DNA of 64,000 nt from positions 3,494,001 through 3,558,000 of the forward strand of contig NZ_CP092099.1 of NCBI RefSeq assembly GCF_022259695.1, read 5' to 3'. Below, piece by piece: positions 9,761 through 17,922 of the stretch. This stretch comes from Flaviramulus sp. BrNp1-15 (GTDB lineage Bacteria; Bacteroidota; Bacteroidia; Flavobacteriales; Flavobacteriaceae). Every line of letters starts with the position of its first letter. Within the stretch, counting starts at the first letter, position 1. The notes beneath the pieces were generated by a model. The model was not told the DNA's origin. It searched no databases and worked only from the letters and a program-made list of their open reading frames with translations. Both the position numbers and the translations under genes were made by a program.

Positions 9761-10885
9761 TTATAATTCCTTTTTTAGAGCTTCAAAAAACTGATTAATA
9801 TGTTCTTTTTTAATCGTTAATGGCGGTAAAATTCTTAACAGTTTTTTATTTGATGCGCCACCAGTAAAAATATGATGGTTATAAATAAGTTTTTTTCTTA
9901 GGTCTCCAACTTCAAAATCGAATTCTAACCCCAACATTAAGCCTCTTCCTTTTATATTTTTTATCTGCGGAATCGTTTTCGCAATCGACATAAAATATTC
10001 CGACATAGCATTAACATTTTCCATTAAAGCTTCTTCTTCAATAGTATTTAAAACAGCCAAACCTGCTGCACATGCTAAGTGATTACCTCCAAAAGTAGTT
10101 CCTAGCATTCCGTGTTTAGCTTCAATATCAGGATGAATTAAAATTCCTCCAATAGGAAAACCATTACCCATACCTTTCGCTATGGAAATAATATCGGGTG
10201 TTACATTATAATGCTGAAATGCGAAAAATTTACCTGAACGTCCATAACCTGATTGTACCTCATCGGCAATAAACATGGTATTATTGGCTTTACAAAGTGC
10301 AAATACTTGTTCAAAAAAATCTGCGGTGGCTTGGTCTAAACCACCAACACCTTGAATAAACTCTACAATTACCGCACAAACATCGCCTTTTTCAAGTTCT
10401 GCTTTTACACCTAAAATATCATTTAACTCAAGTATTGTTACTTTTTGTTGTGCATTAATTGGAGCAATAATATTTTTATTATCGGTTGCTGCAACAGCAG
10501 CTGAAGTACGCCCATGAAACCCATTTTTAAAAGCAACAACACGTTCTTTTCCTGTTTTAAAAGATGCTAATTTTAAAGCATTTTCGTTAGCTTCTGCACC
10601 AGAATTACATAAAAACAATTCGTAATCTTTACACCCTGAAAGTGCTTCAATTTTATCAGCTAATTCAACTTGTAACGGATTTTGAACTGCATTTGAATAG
10701 AATCCTAATTTTGAAACTTGATTCGTAATAGCATTTACATAGTTAGGATGTGCATGCCCAATTGAAATAACGGCATGACCACCATAAAGATCTAAATACT
10801 CTGTACCATTTTCATCGTAAATATGAATATCTTTACCCGAAACTGGTGTTACATTATATAATGGATAAACGTCAAATAATGGCAT
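9761..10885 (-). CDS. argD: N-acyl-ornithine aminotransferase (class III, ArgD type)
   Basis: A 374-residue PLP enzyme that aminates N-acyl-glutamate semialdehyde. The Schiff-base lysine is in SIAKGMGNGFPIGG and the cofactor Asp in IADEVQSGYGRSG. CNSGAEANENALKLA and GTTFGGNHLACAAGLA are class III markers. The start LFDVYPLYNVTPVSGKD is typical for ArgD. Given proA in the same operon, some ornithine-glutamate semialdehyde exchange cannot be excluded, but biosynthesis is the likely role. Confidence 0.93.
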   Translation of the reverse strand: MPLFDVYPLYNVTPVSGKDIHIYDENGTEYLDLYGGHAVISIGHAHPNYVNAITNQVSKLGFYSNAVQNPLQVELADKIEALSGCKDYELFLCNSGAEANENALKLASFKTGKERVVAFKNGFHGRTSAAVAATDNKNIIAPINAQQKVTILELNDILGVKAELEKGDVCAVIVEFIQGVGGLDQATADFFEQVFALCKANNTMFIADEVQSGYGRSGKFFAFQHYNVTPDIISIAKGMGNGFPIGGILIHPDIEAKHGMLGTTFGGNHLACAAGLAVLNTIEEEALMENVNAMSEYFMSIAKTIPQIKNIKGRGLMLGLEFDFEVGDLRKKLIYNHHIFTGGASNKKLLRILPPLTIKKEHINQFFEALKKEL

Positions 10886-10887
10886 TT

Positions 10888-11682
10888 TTAATTCTCTTTA
10901 ATTTGATTGATTTTTTCAAAAGACGCTACAATACCTTGTATTAATGCTGAACTTAATCCTTGATGTTCCATAGCGTTTAAACCTTCTATCGTGCATCCAC
11001 TTGGTGTTGTTACTCGATCTATTTCCTGTTCTGGATGTCTACCCGATTCTATTAGCAAACTCGCTGCACCATAACAGGTTTGTGTTGCTAACTCATGCGC
11101 TTGTTCTGCTTCAAAGCCTAATTGAATAGCGCCTTGTGTAGTTGCACGAACTAAACGCATCCAAAACGCAATTCCACTAGCGCAAATAACGGTTGCTGCT
11201 TGAACTAAATCTTCAGAAATCACCATTGTTGTTCCTAACTGATTAAATATTTTTTGAGCCAACTCCACTTTATCTTGAGCTGTTTCGTTTGCTGCAATAC
11301 AGGTCATAGATTTTCCTATAGAAATCGCTGTATTTGGCATGACACGAATTATGTTTTTATCACTTCCTAAAATATTTTCAATTCTGGAAATATCAACACC
11401 AGCAGCTACCGAAATCACAACATGTTTCTTAGTTATTTTTGATGCAACACTTTCTAAAACTTTATCAATGTGTTTAGGTTGTAATGCAAAAATGACCATG
11501 TCAGAATTTTTTACAGCTAAAACATTATCGTTAGTTACTGTAACATAATCTTCATCGTAAAATGCTTTAACAGCCGTAGTGTTTTTATCACTTAGATATA
11601 ATGAAGTAAAGGATTTATGACTGATAAGTCCTTTTGCAATTGAGCTTCCTAAATTTCCTGTTCCTATAATAGCTATTTTCAT
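10888..11682 (-). CDS. proC: Pyrroline-5-carboxylate reductase
   Basis: A 264-residue NAD(P)H-dependent reductase that makes proline from pyrroline-5-carboxylate. The Rossmann motif IAIIGTGNLGSSIAKGL is at residues 3-19. The C-terminal half has IRVMPNTAISIGKSMT and the helical signature TTPSGCTIEGLNAMEHQGLS, both diagnostic of ProC. It lies between argC and argD, which completes all three proline genes within the arginine operon. Confidence 0.95.
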   Translation of the reverse strand: MKIAIIGTGNLGSSIAKGLISHKSFTSLYLSDKNTTAVKAFYDEDYVTVTNDNVLAVKNSDMVIFALQPKHIDKVLESVASKITKKHVVISVAAGVDISRIENILGSDKNIIRVMPNTAISIGKSMTCIAANETAQDKVELAQKIFNQLGTTMVISEDLVQAATVICASGIAFWMRLVRATTQGAIQLGFEAEQAHELATQTCYGAASLLIESGRHPEQEIDRVTTPSGCTIEGLNAMEHQGLSSALIQGIVASFEKINQIKEN

Positions 11683-11694
11683 AGTTTCTGTTTT

Positions 11695-12672
11695 TTAAAA
11701 ATAAGTTGCTTTTAAATTCAATCCTTCAGTTTCATTTAATCCAAACATTAAATTCATGTTTTGAATAGCTTGACCTGATGCGCCTTTTAATAAATTATCG
11801 ATAATACTGGTCACCAATAATTTGTTGTTATGCTTATGCAAATGAATTAAACACTTATTCGTGTTCACTACTTGTTTTAAATGCAATTCTTCATCTGAAA
11901 CAAAAGTGAATTTGGCGTCTTTATAAAATTCTTTGAATATGGTTTTAGCTTCTTCAATGTCGCCTTCAAAAACGGTGTAAAGCGTTGCAAAAATGCCTCT
12001 TGAAAAATTTCCTCGATTAGGCATAAAATTAATATCTGAAGAAAAACCATCTTGTAATTGCTTAACCGATTGATTAATTTCTCCTAAATGCTGATGTGTA
12101 AAAGGTTTGTAATACGAAAAATTGTTATCTCTCCAGGTATAATGCGTTGTTGCAGAAAGTGACGTTCCTGCACCTGTTGCACCGGTTACAGCATTAATAT
12201 GTACATCATTATTTAAAAGACCTTTTTCTGCCAATGGTAATAAAGCCAATTGAATTGCTGTTGCAAAACAGCCTGGATTTGCAATATAATTCGCTTTTTC
12301 AATGTCTTCTTTTTGTAATTCAGGTAGACCGTAAACAAATGTTTTTCCTTTAAAAGTTTTGTCTTTTTCAAGTCTAAAATCATTTCCTAAGTCAATAATT
12401 TTTGTGTTTGCTGAAAATGTATTTGCAGATAAAAACTTCACTGAATTCCCATGACCTAAACACAAAAACAAAACATCAATATCTGGGTTTACAGTATCTG
12501 TAAACTCCAAATCTAAACTTCCAACTAAATCCTGATGTACTTTACTAATTTTATTGCCTGCATTAGATGTGCTATAAACAAAATTTATCTTTGTTTTAGG
12601 GTGATTAATTAATAGTCTAATTAATTCGCCTGCAGTATAGCCAGCACCTCCAATGATTCCTACTTGTATCAT
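11695..12672 (-). CDS. argC: N-acyl-gamma-glutamyl-phosphate reductase
   Basis: A 325-residue NADPH-dependent reductase of the Asd/ArgC family. GIIGGAGYTAGELIRLL (5-21) is the dinucleotide fold and YIANPGCFATAIQLALLPL (near 128) carries the catalytic Cys. HQHLGEINQ and MPNRGNFSRGIFATLY are family blocks. Its start overlaps the argG stop by 4 nt, indicating coupled translation. Confidence 0.95.
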   Translation of the reverse strand: MIQVGIIGGAGYTAGELIRLLINHPKTKINFVYSTSNAGNKISKVHQDLVGSLDLEFTDTVNPDIDVLFLCLGHGNSVKFLSANTFSANTKIIDLGNDFRLEKDKTFKGKTFVYGLPELQKEDIEKANYIANPGCFATAIQLALLPLAEKGLLNNDVHINAVTGATGAGTSLSATTHYTWRDNNFSYYKPFTHQHLGEINQSVKQLQDGFSSDINFMPNRGNFSRGIFATLYTVFEGDIEEAKTIFKEFYKDAKFTFVSDEELHLKQVVNTNKCLIHLHKHNNKLLVTSIIDNLLKGASGQAIQNMNLMFGLNETEGLNLKATYF

Positions 12673-13850
12673 GACTCTGAATTTACTTGTTGATAAATTT
12701 TGTTTTGATTACCAAGGATTTTAATAAATCCTTTAGCCTCGTCGGCTGTCCACCCTTTATTTTCTTCACCGTAACTTCCAAACTTGGCATTCATTAAATC
12801 GTGTTTAGAAGAAATTCCATCTAAAGAAAAATGATAAGGTTTAAGAGTAACCGTTACATCTCCAGAAACTTTGCCTTGACTACTTTGCAAAAAGGCTTCC
12901 ATATCTCTCATTACTGGGTCTAAATACTGACCTTCATGTAAATGCATACCATAAAAGCTTGCTATATATTCTTTATGTTGTAATTGCCATTTTGTTAGCG
13001 TATGCTTGTCTAATAAATGGTGAGCTTTTATAGTAATTAACGCTGCCGCTGCCTCAAAACCAACACGCCCTTTAATACCTACAATAGTATCGCCTACATG
13101 AATATCTCTACCAATAGCATAAGCAGACGCTAAATTGTTTAAGGTTTCAATATTGATTTCAGGGTCATTTTCAACACCATTAACTGCAACTAATTCACCT
13201 TTATTAAAAGTTAATTTTACTTTCTCTTCTTCAGCATGTTTTAATTGCGATGGATAAGCACTATCAGGCAATGGCTTTTCTGAAGTTAAGGTTTCTGCTC
13301 CTCCAACACTAGTTCCCCAAAGCCCTTTATTAACAGAGTATTTCGCTTTTTCCCAAGACATATCGATACCATTTTTTTTAAGATAATCGATCTCTTCTTG
13401 TCTGGTTAATTTTTCATCTCTTATTGGTGTGATGATTTTAATATTGGGTGCTAAAGTTTGAAAAATCATATCGAAACGCACTTGATCGTTTCCTGCACCA
13501 GTACTTCCGTGAGCAATATATTCTGCATCAATACTTTTAGCGTATTCAACAATTTCAATAGCTTGAATAATACGCTCTGCACTTACAGATAATGGATAAG
13601 TGTTATTTTTTAAAACATTACCAAAAATTAGATACTTCACAACTTTTTGGTAAAATGTTGCTACTGCATCAATATTCTTATAGGTAGTAACACCCATTTT
13701 ATATGCATTGGCTTCAATTTTTTCAATTTCACCTTTGGTAAAACCACCTGTATTTACACTTACAGCATGTACTTCATATTCTTTTGATAAGCTTACAGCA
13801 CAATATGATGTATCTAATCCGCCACTATAAGCTATTACTAATTTTTTCAT
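12669..13850 (-). CDS. argG: Argininosuccinate synthase
   Basis: A 393-residue ATP pyrophosphatase that joins citrulline and aspartate. The PP-loop AYSGGLDTSY is at residues 8-17. AHGSTGAGNDQVRFD and the segment around SVNKGLWGTSVGG are ArgG signatures. The C-terminal part is shortened and diverged compared with the E. coli type, as is common in Bacteroidota. It is the second gene of the operon, 1 nt after the GNAT gene. Confidence 0.95.
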   Translation of the reverse strand: MKKLVIAYSGGLDTSYCAVSLSKEYEVHAVSVNTGGFTKGEIEKIEANAYKMGVTTYKNIDAVATFYQKVVKYLIFGNVLKNNTYPLSVSAERIIQAIEIVEYAKSIDAEYIAHGSTGAGNDQVRFDMIFQTLAPNIKIITPIRDEKLTRQEEIDYLKKNGIDMSWEKAKYSVNKGLWGTSVGGAETLTSEKPLPDSAYPSQLKHAEEEKVKLTFNKGELVAVNGVENDPEINIETLNNLASAYAIGRDIHVGDTIVGIKGRVGFEAAAALITIKAHHLLDKHTLTKWQLQHKEYIASFYGMHLHEGQYLDPVMRDMEAFLQSSQGKVSGDVTVTLKPYHFSLDGISSKHDLMNAKFGSYGEENKGWTADEAKGFIKILGNQNKIYQQVNSES

Positions 13851-13851
13851 T

Positions 13852-14475
13852 TTATTGTTTTTTGTCTTTTTTAAGAAACATGGTTTGCTTAATATTTTTC
13901 AATCTAGTCCAAACCTTTTTATCGTAATCGTGATTATGTATTTTTTTATTCTCTTTTGCAGGATCGTATAACATTCCTGTACACAAACACATTTTTCGAT
14001 TGGTTCGCGTTAAAACATCATAATTTTTACAAGTTTGACAGCCATCCCAAAATGTTTGATCATCGGTTAATTCAGAAAAAGTAACTGGTTTATAACCTAA
14101 ATCGCTATTCATTTTCATTACAGCTAAACCTGTAGTGATACTAAAAATTTTGGCATCCGGAAACTTGTTTCTGGAATGTTCAAAAATTTTATGTTTAATT
14201 TGTTTAGCAAGTCCTTCTCCGCGATAATCCGGATGTACAATTAAACCTGAATTGGCAACAAACTTACCATGTCCCCATTTTTCTATATAGCAAAACCCAG
14301 CAAACTTATCTCCATCTAAAGCGATAACAGCATTACCGTTTTCCATTTTTGTTGAAATATATTCTGGAGTACGTCTAGCAATACCTGTACCTCGAACAGC
14401 TGCAGATTCTGCAATGGTTTCGCAAATGATTTCTGCGTATTTAATATGTGATTTATCGGCTATTAAAACCTTCAT
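13852..14475 (-). CDS. GNAT N-acetyltransferase with C-terminal Cys motif, candidate N-acyl-glutamate synthase
   Basis: A 207-residue protein with one GNAT domain. The acyl-CoA loop is HPDYRGEGLAKQI (81-93). It heads the arginine operon, which otherwise lacks an argA or argJ, so it is the best candidate for the first acylation of glutamate; this is inference from context. Residues 143-170 contain CxxC (146,149) and CxC (163,165), which could bind a metal or give redox or structural control. The C-terminal 30 residues are Lys-rich. Start at 14475 follows a leader with two Arg-rich micro-ORFs. Confidence 0.8.
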   Translation of the reverse strand: MKVLIADKSHIKYAEIICETIAESAAVRGTGIARRTPEYISTKMENGNAVIALDGDKFAGFCYIEKWGHGKFVANSGLIVHPDYRGEGLAKQIKHKIFEHSRNKFPDAKIFSITTGLAVMKMNSDLGYKPVTFSELTDDQTFWDGCQTCKNYDVLTRTNRKMCLCTGMLYDPAKENKKIHNHDYDKKVWTRLKNIKQTMFLKKDKKQ

Positions 14476-14559
14476 TTCCTAATTTGTGTTGAATAATAAT
14501 TATGTTTTTTTTTGATAGCTGAACTGGACTCACCTAGTTCAATAAACAGATATACACCC

Positions 14560-14589
14560 TTACGGGCGACGAGGAAAAATACGGCGCAT
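14560..14589 (-). CDS. Putative Arg/Pro leader micro-ORF, MRRIFPRRP
   Basis: A nine-codon frame reading MRRIFPRRP then TAA. Four codons are Arg (CGC, CGT, CGT, CGC) and two are Pro. All Arg codons are CGN, which makes this a GC-rich islet in AT-rich intergenic DNA. It lies 84 nt before the first gene of an operon that makes exactly arginine and proline. The stop codon sits in a CCC/GGG hairpin. Translation is not proven; a chance ORF of nine codons is possible. Confidence 0.5.
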   Translation of the reverse strand: MRRIFPRRP

Positions 14590-14700
14590 AGAATGATTGT
14601 TAATTTTTGAATTAACTTTATTTTGAAATACTATGATAAAAATTCTGGACAATTTGAAAAAATTAAAATTACGATACTAAAGTTTGGCTAATTTGGAGTA

Positions 14701-14772
14701 TTAGAAGCGGCGGCGACTGCGCACGGGCAAACCGGGTATAGTACAACGTATTTTATTTTTTAAATTTTTCAT
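14701..14772 (-). CDS. Putative arginine leader peptide, 23 residues ending VRSRRRF
   Basis: A 23-codon frame beginning MKNLKNKIRC and ending LPVRSRRRF then TAA. It has five Arg codons, four of them CGC including three in a row. In a genome this AT-rich a 34-nt stretch with 25 G or C (14703-14736) needs an explanation, and an Arg-codon run upstream of an arginine operon supplies one. By analogy with amino-acid leader peptides, ribosome stalling here would report charged tRNA-Arg. The mechanism after stalling is not clear from the sequence. Confidence 0.62.
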   Translation of the reverse strand: MKNLKNKIRCTIPGLPVRSRRRF

Positions 14773-14842
14773 ATGGTAAAACTATAATTTTATTTAATAC
14801 AACTAATAAAACCTTAATAGTTTTTTTAAAAAATTATAAATA

Positions 14843-14869
14843 TTTAACAAAAACATGATGTTTGTTAAA
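14843..14869. promoter_or_regulatory. Inverted repeat, possible operator upstream of the Arg leader
   Basis: The arms TTTAACAAA (14843-14851) and TTTGTTAAA (14861-14869) are perfect inverted repeats with a 9-nt spacer. The position, about 70 nt upstream of the first micro-ORF, suits a regulator site or promoter-proximal element. No arginine repressor is encoded in the window to connect it to. Confidence 0.35.
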
Positions 14870-14904
14870 AATATTGCGCTTTTTAATCAAACTATTTGTT
14901 ATAT

Positions 14905-14938
14905 AAAAAATGGAGTTCAATTTTATGAACTCCATTTT
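14905..14938 (-). terminator. Intrinsic terminator of the minus-strand sugar operon
   Basis: The stem AAAATGGAGTTCA/TGAACTCCATTTT (14907-14919 with 14926-14938) is followed on the minus strand by T6. It lies 28 nt beyond the stop of the DUF1080 lipoprotein gene and separates that operon from the arginine leader. Confidence 0.85.
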
Positions 14939-14965
14939 GTCTTTACTTACTAAAATAAAAAAGTT

Positions 14966-15700
14966 TTATAAAGCTCTAATCTTGATATCTTTAAACCACA
15001 CTTTATCTCCATGGTCTTGTAAACCTATATGCCCTGTATGGTGTTTGCCAAAATCTTTCCATCCTTTAAATTTAGAGTTTTCAACCATAGCATCCCACTC
15101 TTTACCATGAACAGGAAAACTTACAATTTTTGTTCCGTTCAAGGTTATTGAGCCTTGATTTGTTTTGTGATTAATTTTAACAACACATAAATTCCACTCT
15201 CCCGCTGGTTTGCAAACATCATGTTCTGGCTGAACCAAATCATATAAAGCTCCTGCTTGGTGAAATTTAGGGTTCGCAAAAGCATCAGGATGGCGTTCAT
15301 TATCTAATACCTGAATTTCTGGCCCCGATTGATACGCTTCATTTAATTCTGGATCTTCATAAACACTCCAAAAAATGCCACTATTACCACCTTCAGAAAT
15401 TTTCCATTCTAATGATAATTCAAAATTGGTAAAAGTATCTTTTGTTATAATATTTTTTCCGCCTTCTTCACTTGGCGTAAACACCATTGCTCCATCTTCA
15501 ATAGTCCATTCCGGATACATTTCATCTGTTAAATAGCCTCGCCATTTATCATATGAGGTCCCATCAAAAAGATACACCCAATCATCATGAGATTTAACCT
15601 CAGCTTGTGCTTCAACTTCGGTTTCTGCTGATTGTTTTGTTTTGTCTTTACAAGCTATAAATGCTGCAGTAAAAACTACCAGTAAAATTAATTTCTTCAT
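14966..15700 (-). CDS. DUF1080 (3-keto-disaccharide hydrolase-like) lipoprotein
   Basis: A 244-residue protein with a lipoprotein signal (Cys17) and one LamG-like DUF1080 domain (about 42-244). Typical family text is DDWVYLFDGTSYDKWRGY, NSGIFWSVYEDPE, QVLDNERHPDA and HTGHIGLQDHGDKVWFKDI. Members act on 3-keto-glycosides or bind glycans. It is the last gene of a minus-strand operon with a TIM-barrel isomerase, a Gfo/Idh/MocA oxidoreductase, an MFS transporter and a second TIM-barrel protein. Confidence 0.87.
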   Translation of the reverse strand: MKKLILLVVFTAAFIACKDKTKQSAETEVEAQAEVKSHDDWVYLFDGTSYDKWRGYLTDEMYPEWTIEDGAMVFTPSEEGGKNIITKDTFTNFELSLEWKISEGGNSGIFWSVYEDPELNEAYQSGPEIQVLDNERHPDAFANPKFHQAGALYDLVQPEHDVCKPAGEWNLCVVKINHKTNQGSITLNGTKIVSFPVHGKEWDAMVENSKFKGWKDFGKHHTGHIGLQDHGDKVWFKDIKIRAL

Positions 15701-15718
15701 TTTAAATAATTAATTGGT

Positions 15719-16771
15719 TTATAATCCTAATATTTGTTTTAGTTGATTTTCATCAGATTCCCCACCTGCAAAATCATCAAAGCGTTTATTTGTAACTTCT
15801 ATGATATGCTTTTGAATAAAATTTACGCCTTCTTTGGCACCTTGCTCTGGACTTTTAATAACACATTCCCATTCTAACACTGCCCAAACATCGCAACCAT
15901 ATTCAGTTAATTTTGAGAAAACTTTTTTGAAATCAACTTGTCCATCTCCTGGTGAACGGTAACGACCTGCTCTATCTTTCCAATCGTTATAACCACCAAA
16001 CGTTCCTTTTTTTCCTGTTGGATTGAATTCTGAATCTTTTACATGAAAGGCTTTTATGAACTCATGATAATGGTCTATATATTTTATATAGTCTAATTGC
16101 TGTAATACAAAATGTGAAGGATCATAAAGAATATTTACTGCTTTATGGTTTCCTGTAGCTTCCAGAAAACGCTCGAAAGTATCACCATCGTGAATATCTT
16201 CAACCGGATGCACTTCATAACAAACAGCTACTCCATTATCTTCAAATGTGTTTAAAATAGGTTTCCAACGATCTGCCAATTCTTTAAAACCTAGCTCTAT
16301 TAAGCCTTTTGGTTGTTGAGGCCATGGATGAACAGCAGGCCAAAGTAACGACCCTGAAAATGTGGCGTGTGCTTTTAAACCAAGCCTATTACTGGTTTTT
16401 GCTGCTTTATGCATTTGATCTATTGCCCAAGCAGTACGTTCTTTTGGTTTCCCTTGCAATTCTTTTGGTGCAAATACATCAAACATAATATCATGTGCAG
16501 GATGTACCGCTACCAATTGCCCTTGAATGTGTGTTGAAAGCTCTGTGATTTCAAGACCATAACTGTTTATTTTTTCTTTAAAATCATCACAATACGTTTG
16601 ACTTTCTGCTGCAATATCTAAATCGATAATAGATTTATCTAATGTTGGAATTTGAACGCCTTTATACCCTAAATCTGAAGCCCATTTGCATAATCCATCA
16701 AGTGAATTAAATGGCTCCTTTTCATCCATAAACTGTGCTAAAAATATAGCTGGTCCTTTTATAGTTTGCAT
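15719..16771 (-). CDS. Sugar phosphate isomerase/epimerase, TIM barrel
   Basis: A 350-residue xylose-isomerase-like TIM-barrel protein (AP endonuclease 2 fold). It has no signal peptide, so it is cytoplasmic. Candidate metal ligands are the Glu in CYEVHPVEDIHDGD, the Asp/His in LYDPSHFVLQ, the His in AFHVKDSEF and the Glu in VLEWECV. Such proteins often work with Gfo/Idh/MocA oxidoreductases on keto sugars or inositols. Its start shares one base with the stop of the upstream oxidoreductase gene. Confidence 0.85.
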   Translation of the reverse strand: MQTIKGPAIFLAQFMDEKEPFNSLDGLCKWASDLGYKGVQIPTLDKSIIDLDIAAESQTYCDDFKEKINSYGLEITELSTHIQGQLVAVHPAHDIMFDVFAPKELQGKPKERTAWAIDQMHKAAKTSNRLGLKAHATFSGSLLWPAVHPWPQQPKGLIELGFKELADRWKPILNTFEDNGVAVCYEVHPVEDIHDGDTFERFLEATGNHKAVNILYDPSHFVLQQLDYIKYIDHYHEFIKAFHVKDSEFNPTGKKGTFGGYNDWKDRAGRYRSPGDGQVDFKKVFSKLTEYGCDVWAVLEWECVIKSPEQGAKEGVNFIQKHIIEVTNKRFDDFAGGESDENQLKQILGL

Positions 16772-17916
16772 TATTCTACATTTTCAATATTTACCCAAAC
16801 ATTTCCTTTTTGGTGAGATTCTACTACTTTTTCAATAAAATTCATACCCCTTACTCCATCAATAATGGTTGGGAATTCACCATGATTGTAAGGTTCATTA
16901 TTTATAGCCTTGGCTATTCCATTATAAATATTGCCCATAGAATCAAAAATACCTTCTGGATGCCCAGGAGGAAGTTTTGAGCCATCTAAACACAATTCGG
17001 AATTATAAGAATGTCCTGGTTTTAAAACTCGAAGCGGTTTACCATCTTCAACCATATAAAGAAAATTAGGATTTTCCTGCTCCCATTTTAAACCTGCTTT
17101 ATCACCGTAAACTTTTACTATAAAACTATTTTCTTCACCAGATGCAATCTGGCTTGTGCAAATAACACCTTTAGCTTTGTTACTACAACGTAGTAAAACA
17201 GTTCCATCTACATCCATGTTATTATCAGAATACAGATAATTTAAGTCTGCCAAAATCGATTCTATTCTTAATCCTGAAACATATTCGAGCATATCAAAAG
17301 CATGTGTTCCAATATCACCAATACAGCAACTAATACCGCCTTTTTCAGGATCGAGTCTCCATGTATTTTTTCTTTCTTCTTTATTATGAATAATAGGATT
17401 TATCCAACCTTGGTAATATTGCGCATCTATTCTTTGAATATTCCCCAACTCACCATTTAAAATCATTTCTCGCATTTGACGCACCATAGGATAACCTGTG
17501 TAGGTGTAGGTAATTGCAAAAATGGTTTTAGATTTTTTTAAAGTAGCATGTAAAATTTTAGCTTCTTCGTAAGTGGTTGTCATAGGTTTTTCACAAATAA
17601 CATTAAACCCGTTTTCCAATAGTTTTTTTGCCATTGGAAAATGAAGAAAATTTGGCGTAAGCACCGATATGATTTGCATCCTTTCTTCAACAGGCAACTT
17701 TAATTCTTCTTCAACCAGTGTGTCAAAATCTTTATAAATTCTGTTTGTTGGTAAATCTATTTTTTCTGCAAAGCCTATATTTTCTTCCCAAACAGGATTA
17801 AAAACACCACCTACAATTTGGTATTTATCGTACATTGACGAAGCTATTCGATGCAACACCCCAATAAGCGAATCACCTCCACCTCCTAAAATTCCTAATC
17901 TAATTTTATTACTCAT
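16771..17916 (-). CDS. Gfo/Idh/MocA family oxidoreductase (cytoplasmic)
   Basis: A 381-residue NAD(P)-dependent sugar oxidoreductase. The Rossmann start is IRLGILGGGGDSLIGVLHRI and the active-site block is VICEKPMTTTYEEA (Glu-Lys-Pro). GTHAFDMLEYVSGL gives the C-domain catalytic His/Asp region. It has no signal, unlike the three exported relatives at 24.6-32.5 kb, so it probably acts on imported keto sugar. Confidence 0.9.
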   Translation of the reverse strand: MSNKIRLGILGGGGDSLIGVLHRIASSMYDKYQIVGGVFNPVWEENIGFAEKIDLPTNRIYKDFDTLVEEELKLPVEERMQIISVLTPNFLHFPMAKKLLENGFNVICEKPMTTTYEEAKILHATLKKSKTIFAITYTYTGYPMVRQMREMILNGELGNIQRIDAQYYQGWINPIIHNKEERKNTWRLDPEKGGISCCIGDIGTHAFDMLEYVSGLRIESILADLNYLYSDNNMDVDGTVLLRCSNKAKGVICTSQIASGEENSFIVKVYGDKAGLKWEQENPNFLYMVEDGKPLRVLKPGHSYNSELCLDGSKLPPGHPEGIFDSMGNIYNGIAKAINNEPYNHGEFPTIIDGVRGMNFIEKVVESHQKGNVWVNIENVE

Positions 17917-17922
17917 TTATAA

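Larger units (their letters stand above)
14476..14904 (-). promoter_or_regulatory. Leader region of the arginine/proline operon
   Basis: This gene-free stretch precedes the GNAT-argG operon on the minus strand. It contains two tiny Arg-rich reading frames (14701-14772 and 14560-14589), a hairpin TGAACT[A]GG/CCAGTTCA at 14520-14541, a short CCC/GGG hairpin over the second stop codon (14557-14566), and overlapping weak stems CTAAT/ATTAG and ATACT/AGTAT just after the first frame. No hairpin is followed by a U-run, so a classical intrinsic attenuator is not evident. Further upstream is a 9-nt inverted repeat TTTAACAAA/TTTGTTAAA at 14843-14869. Confidence 0.6.

Noticed and set aside
14520-14541. 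Arg leader hairpin as an intrinsic terminator
   Set aside because: On the transcribed strand it is followed by GCTATC and an A-run, not a U-run.
14910-15110. Plus-strand 66-codon open frame
   Set aside because: It overlaps the terminator and the 3' end of the DUF1080 gene in antisense and has no recognisable content.
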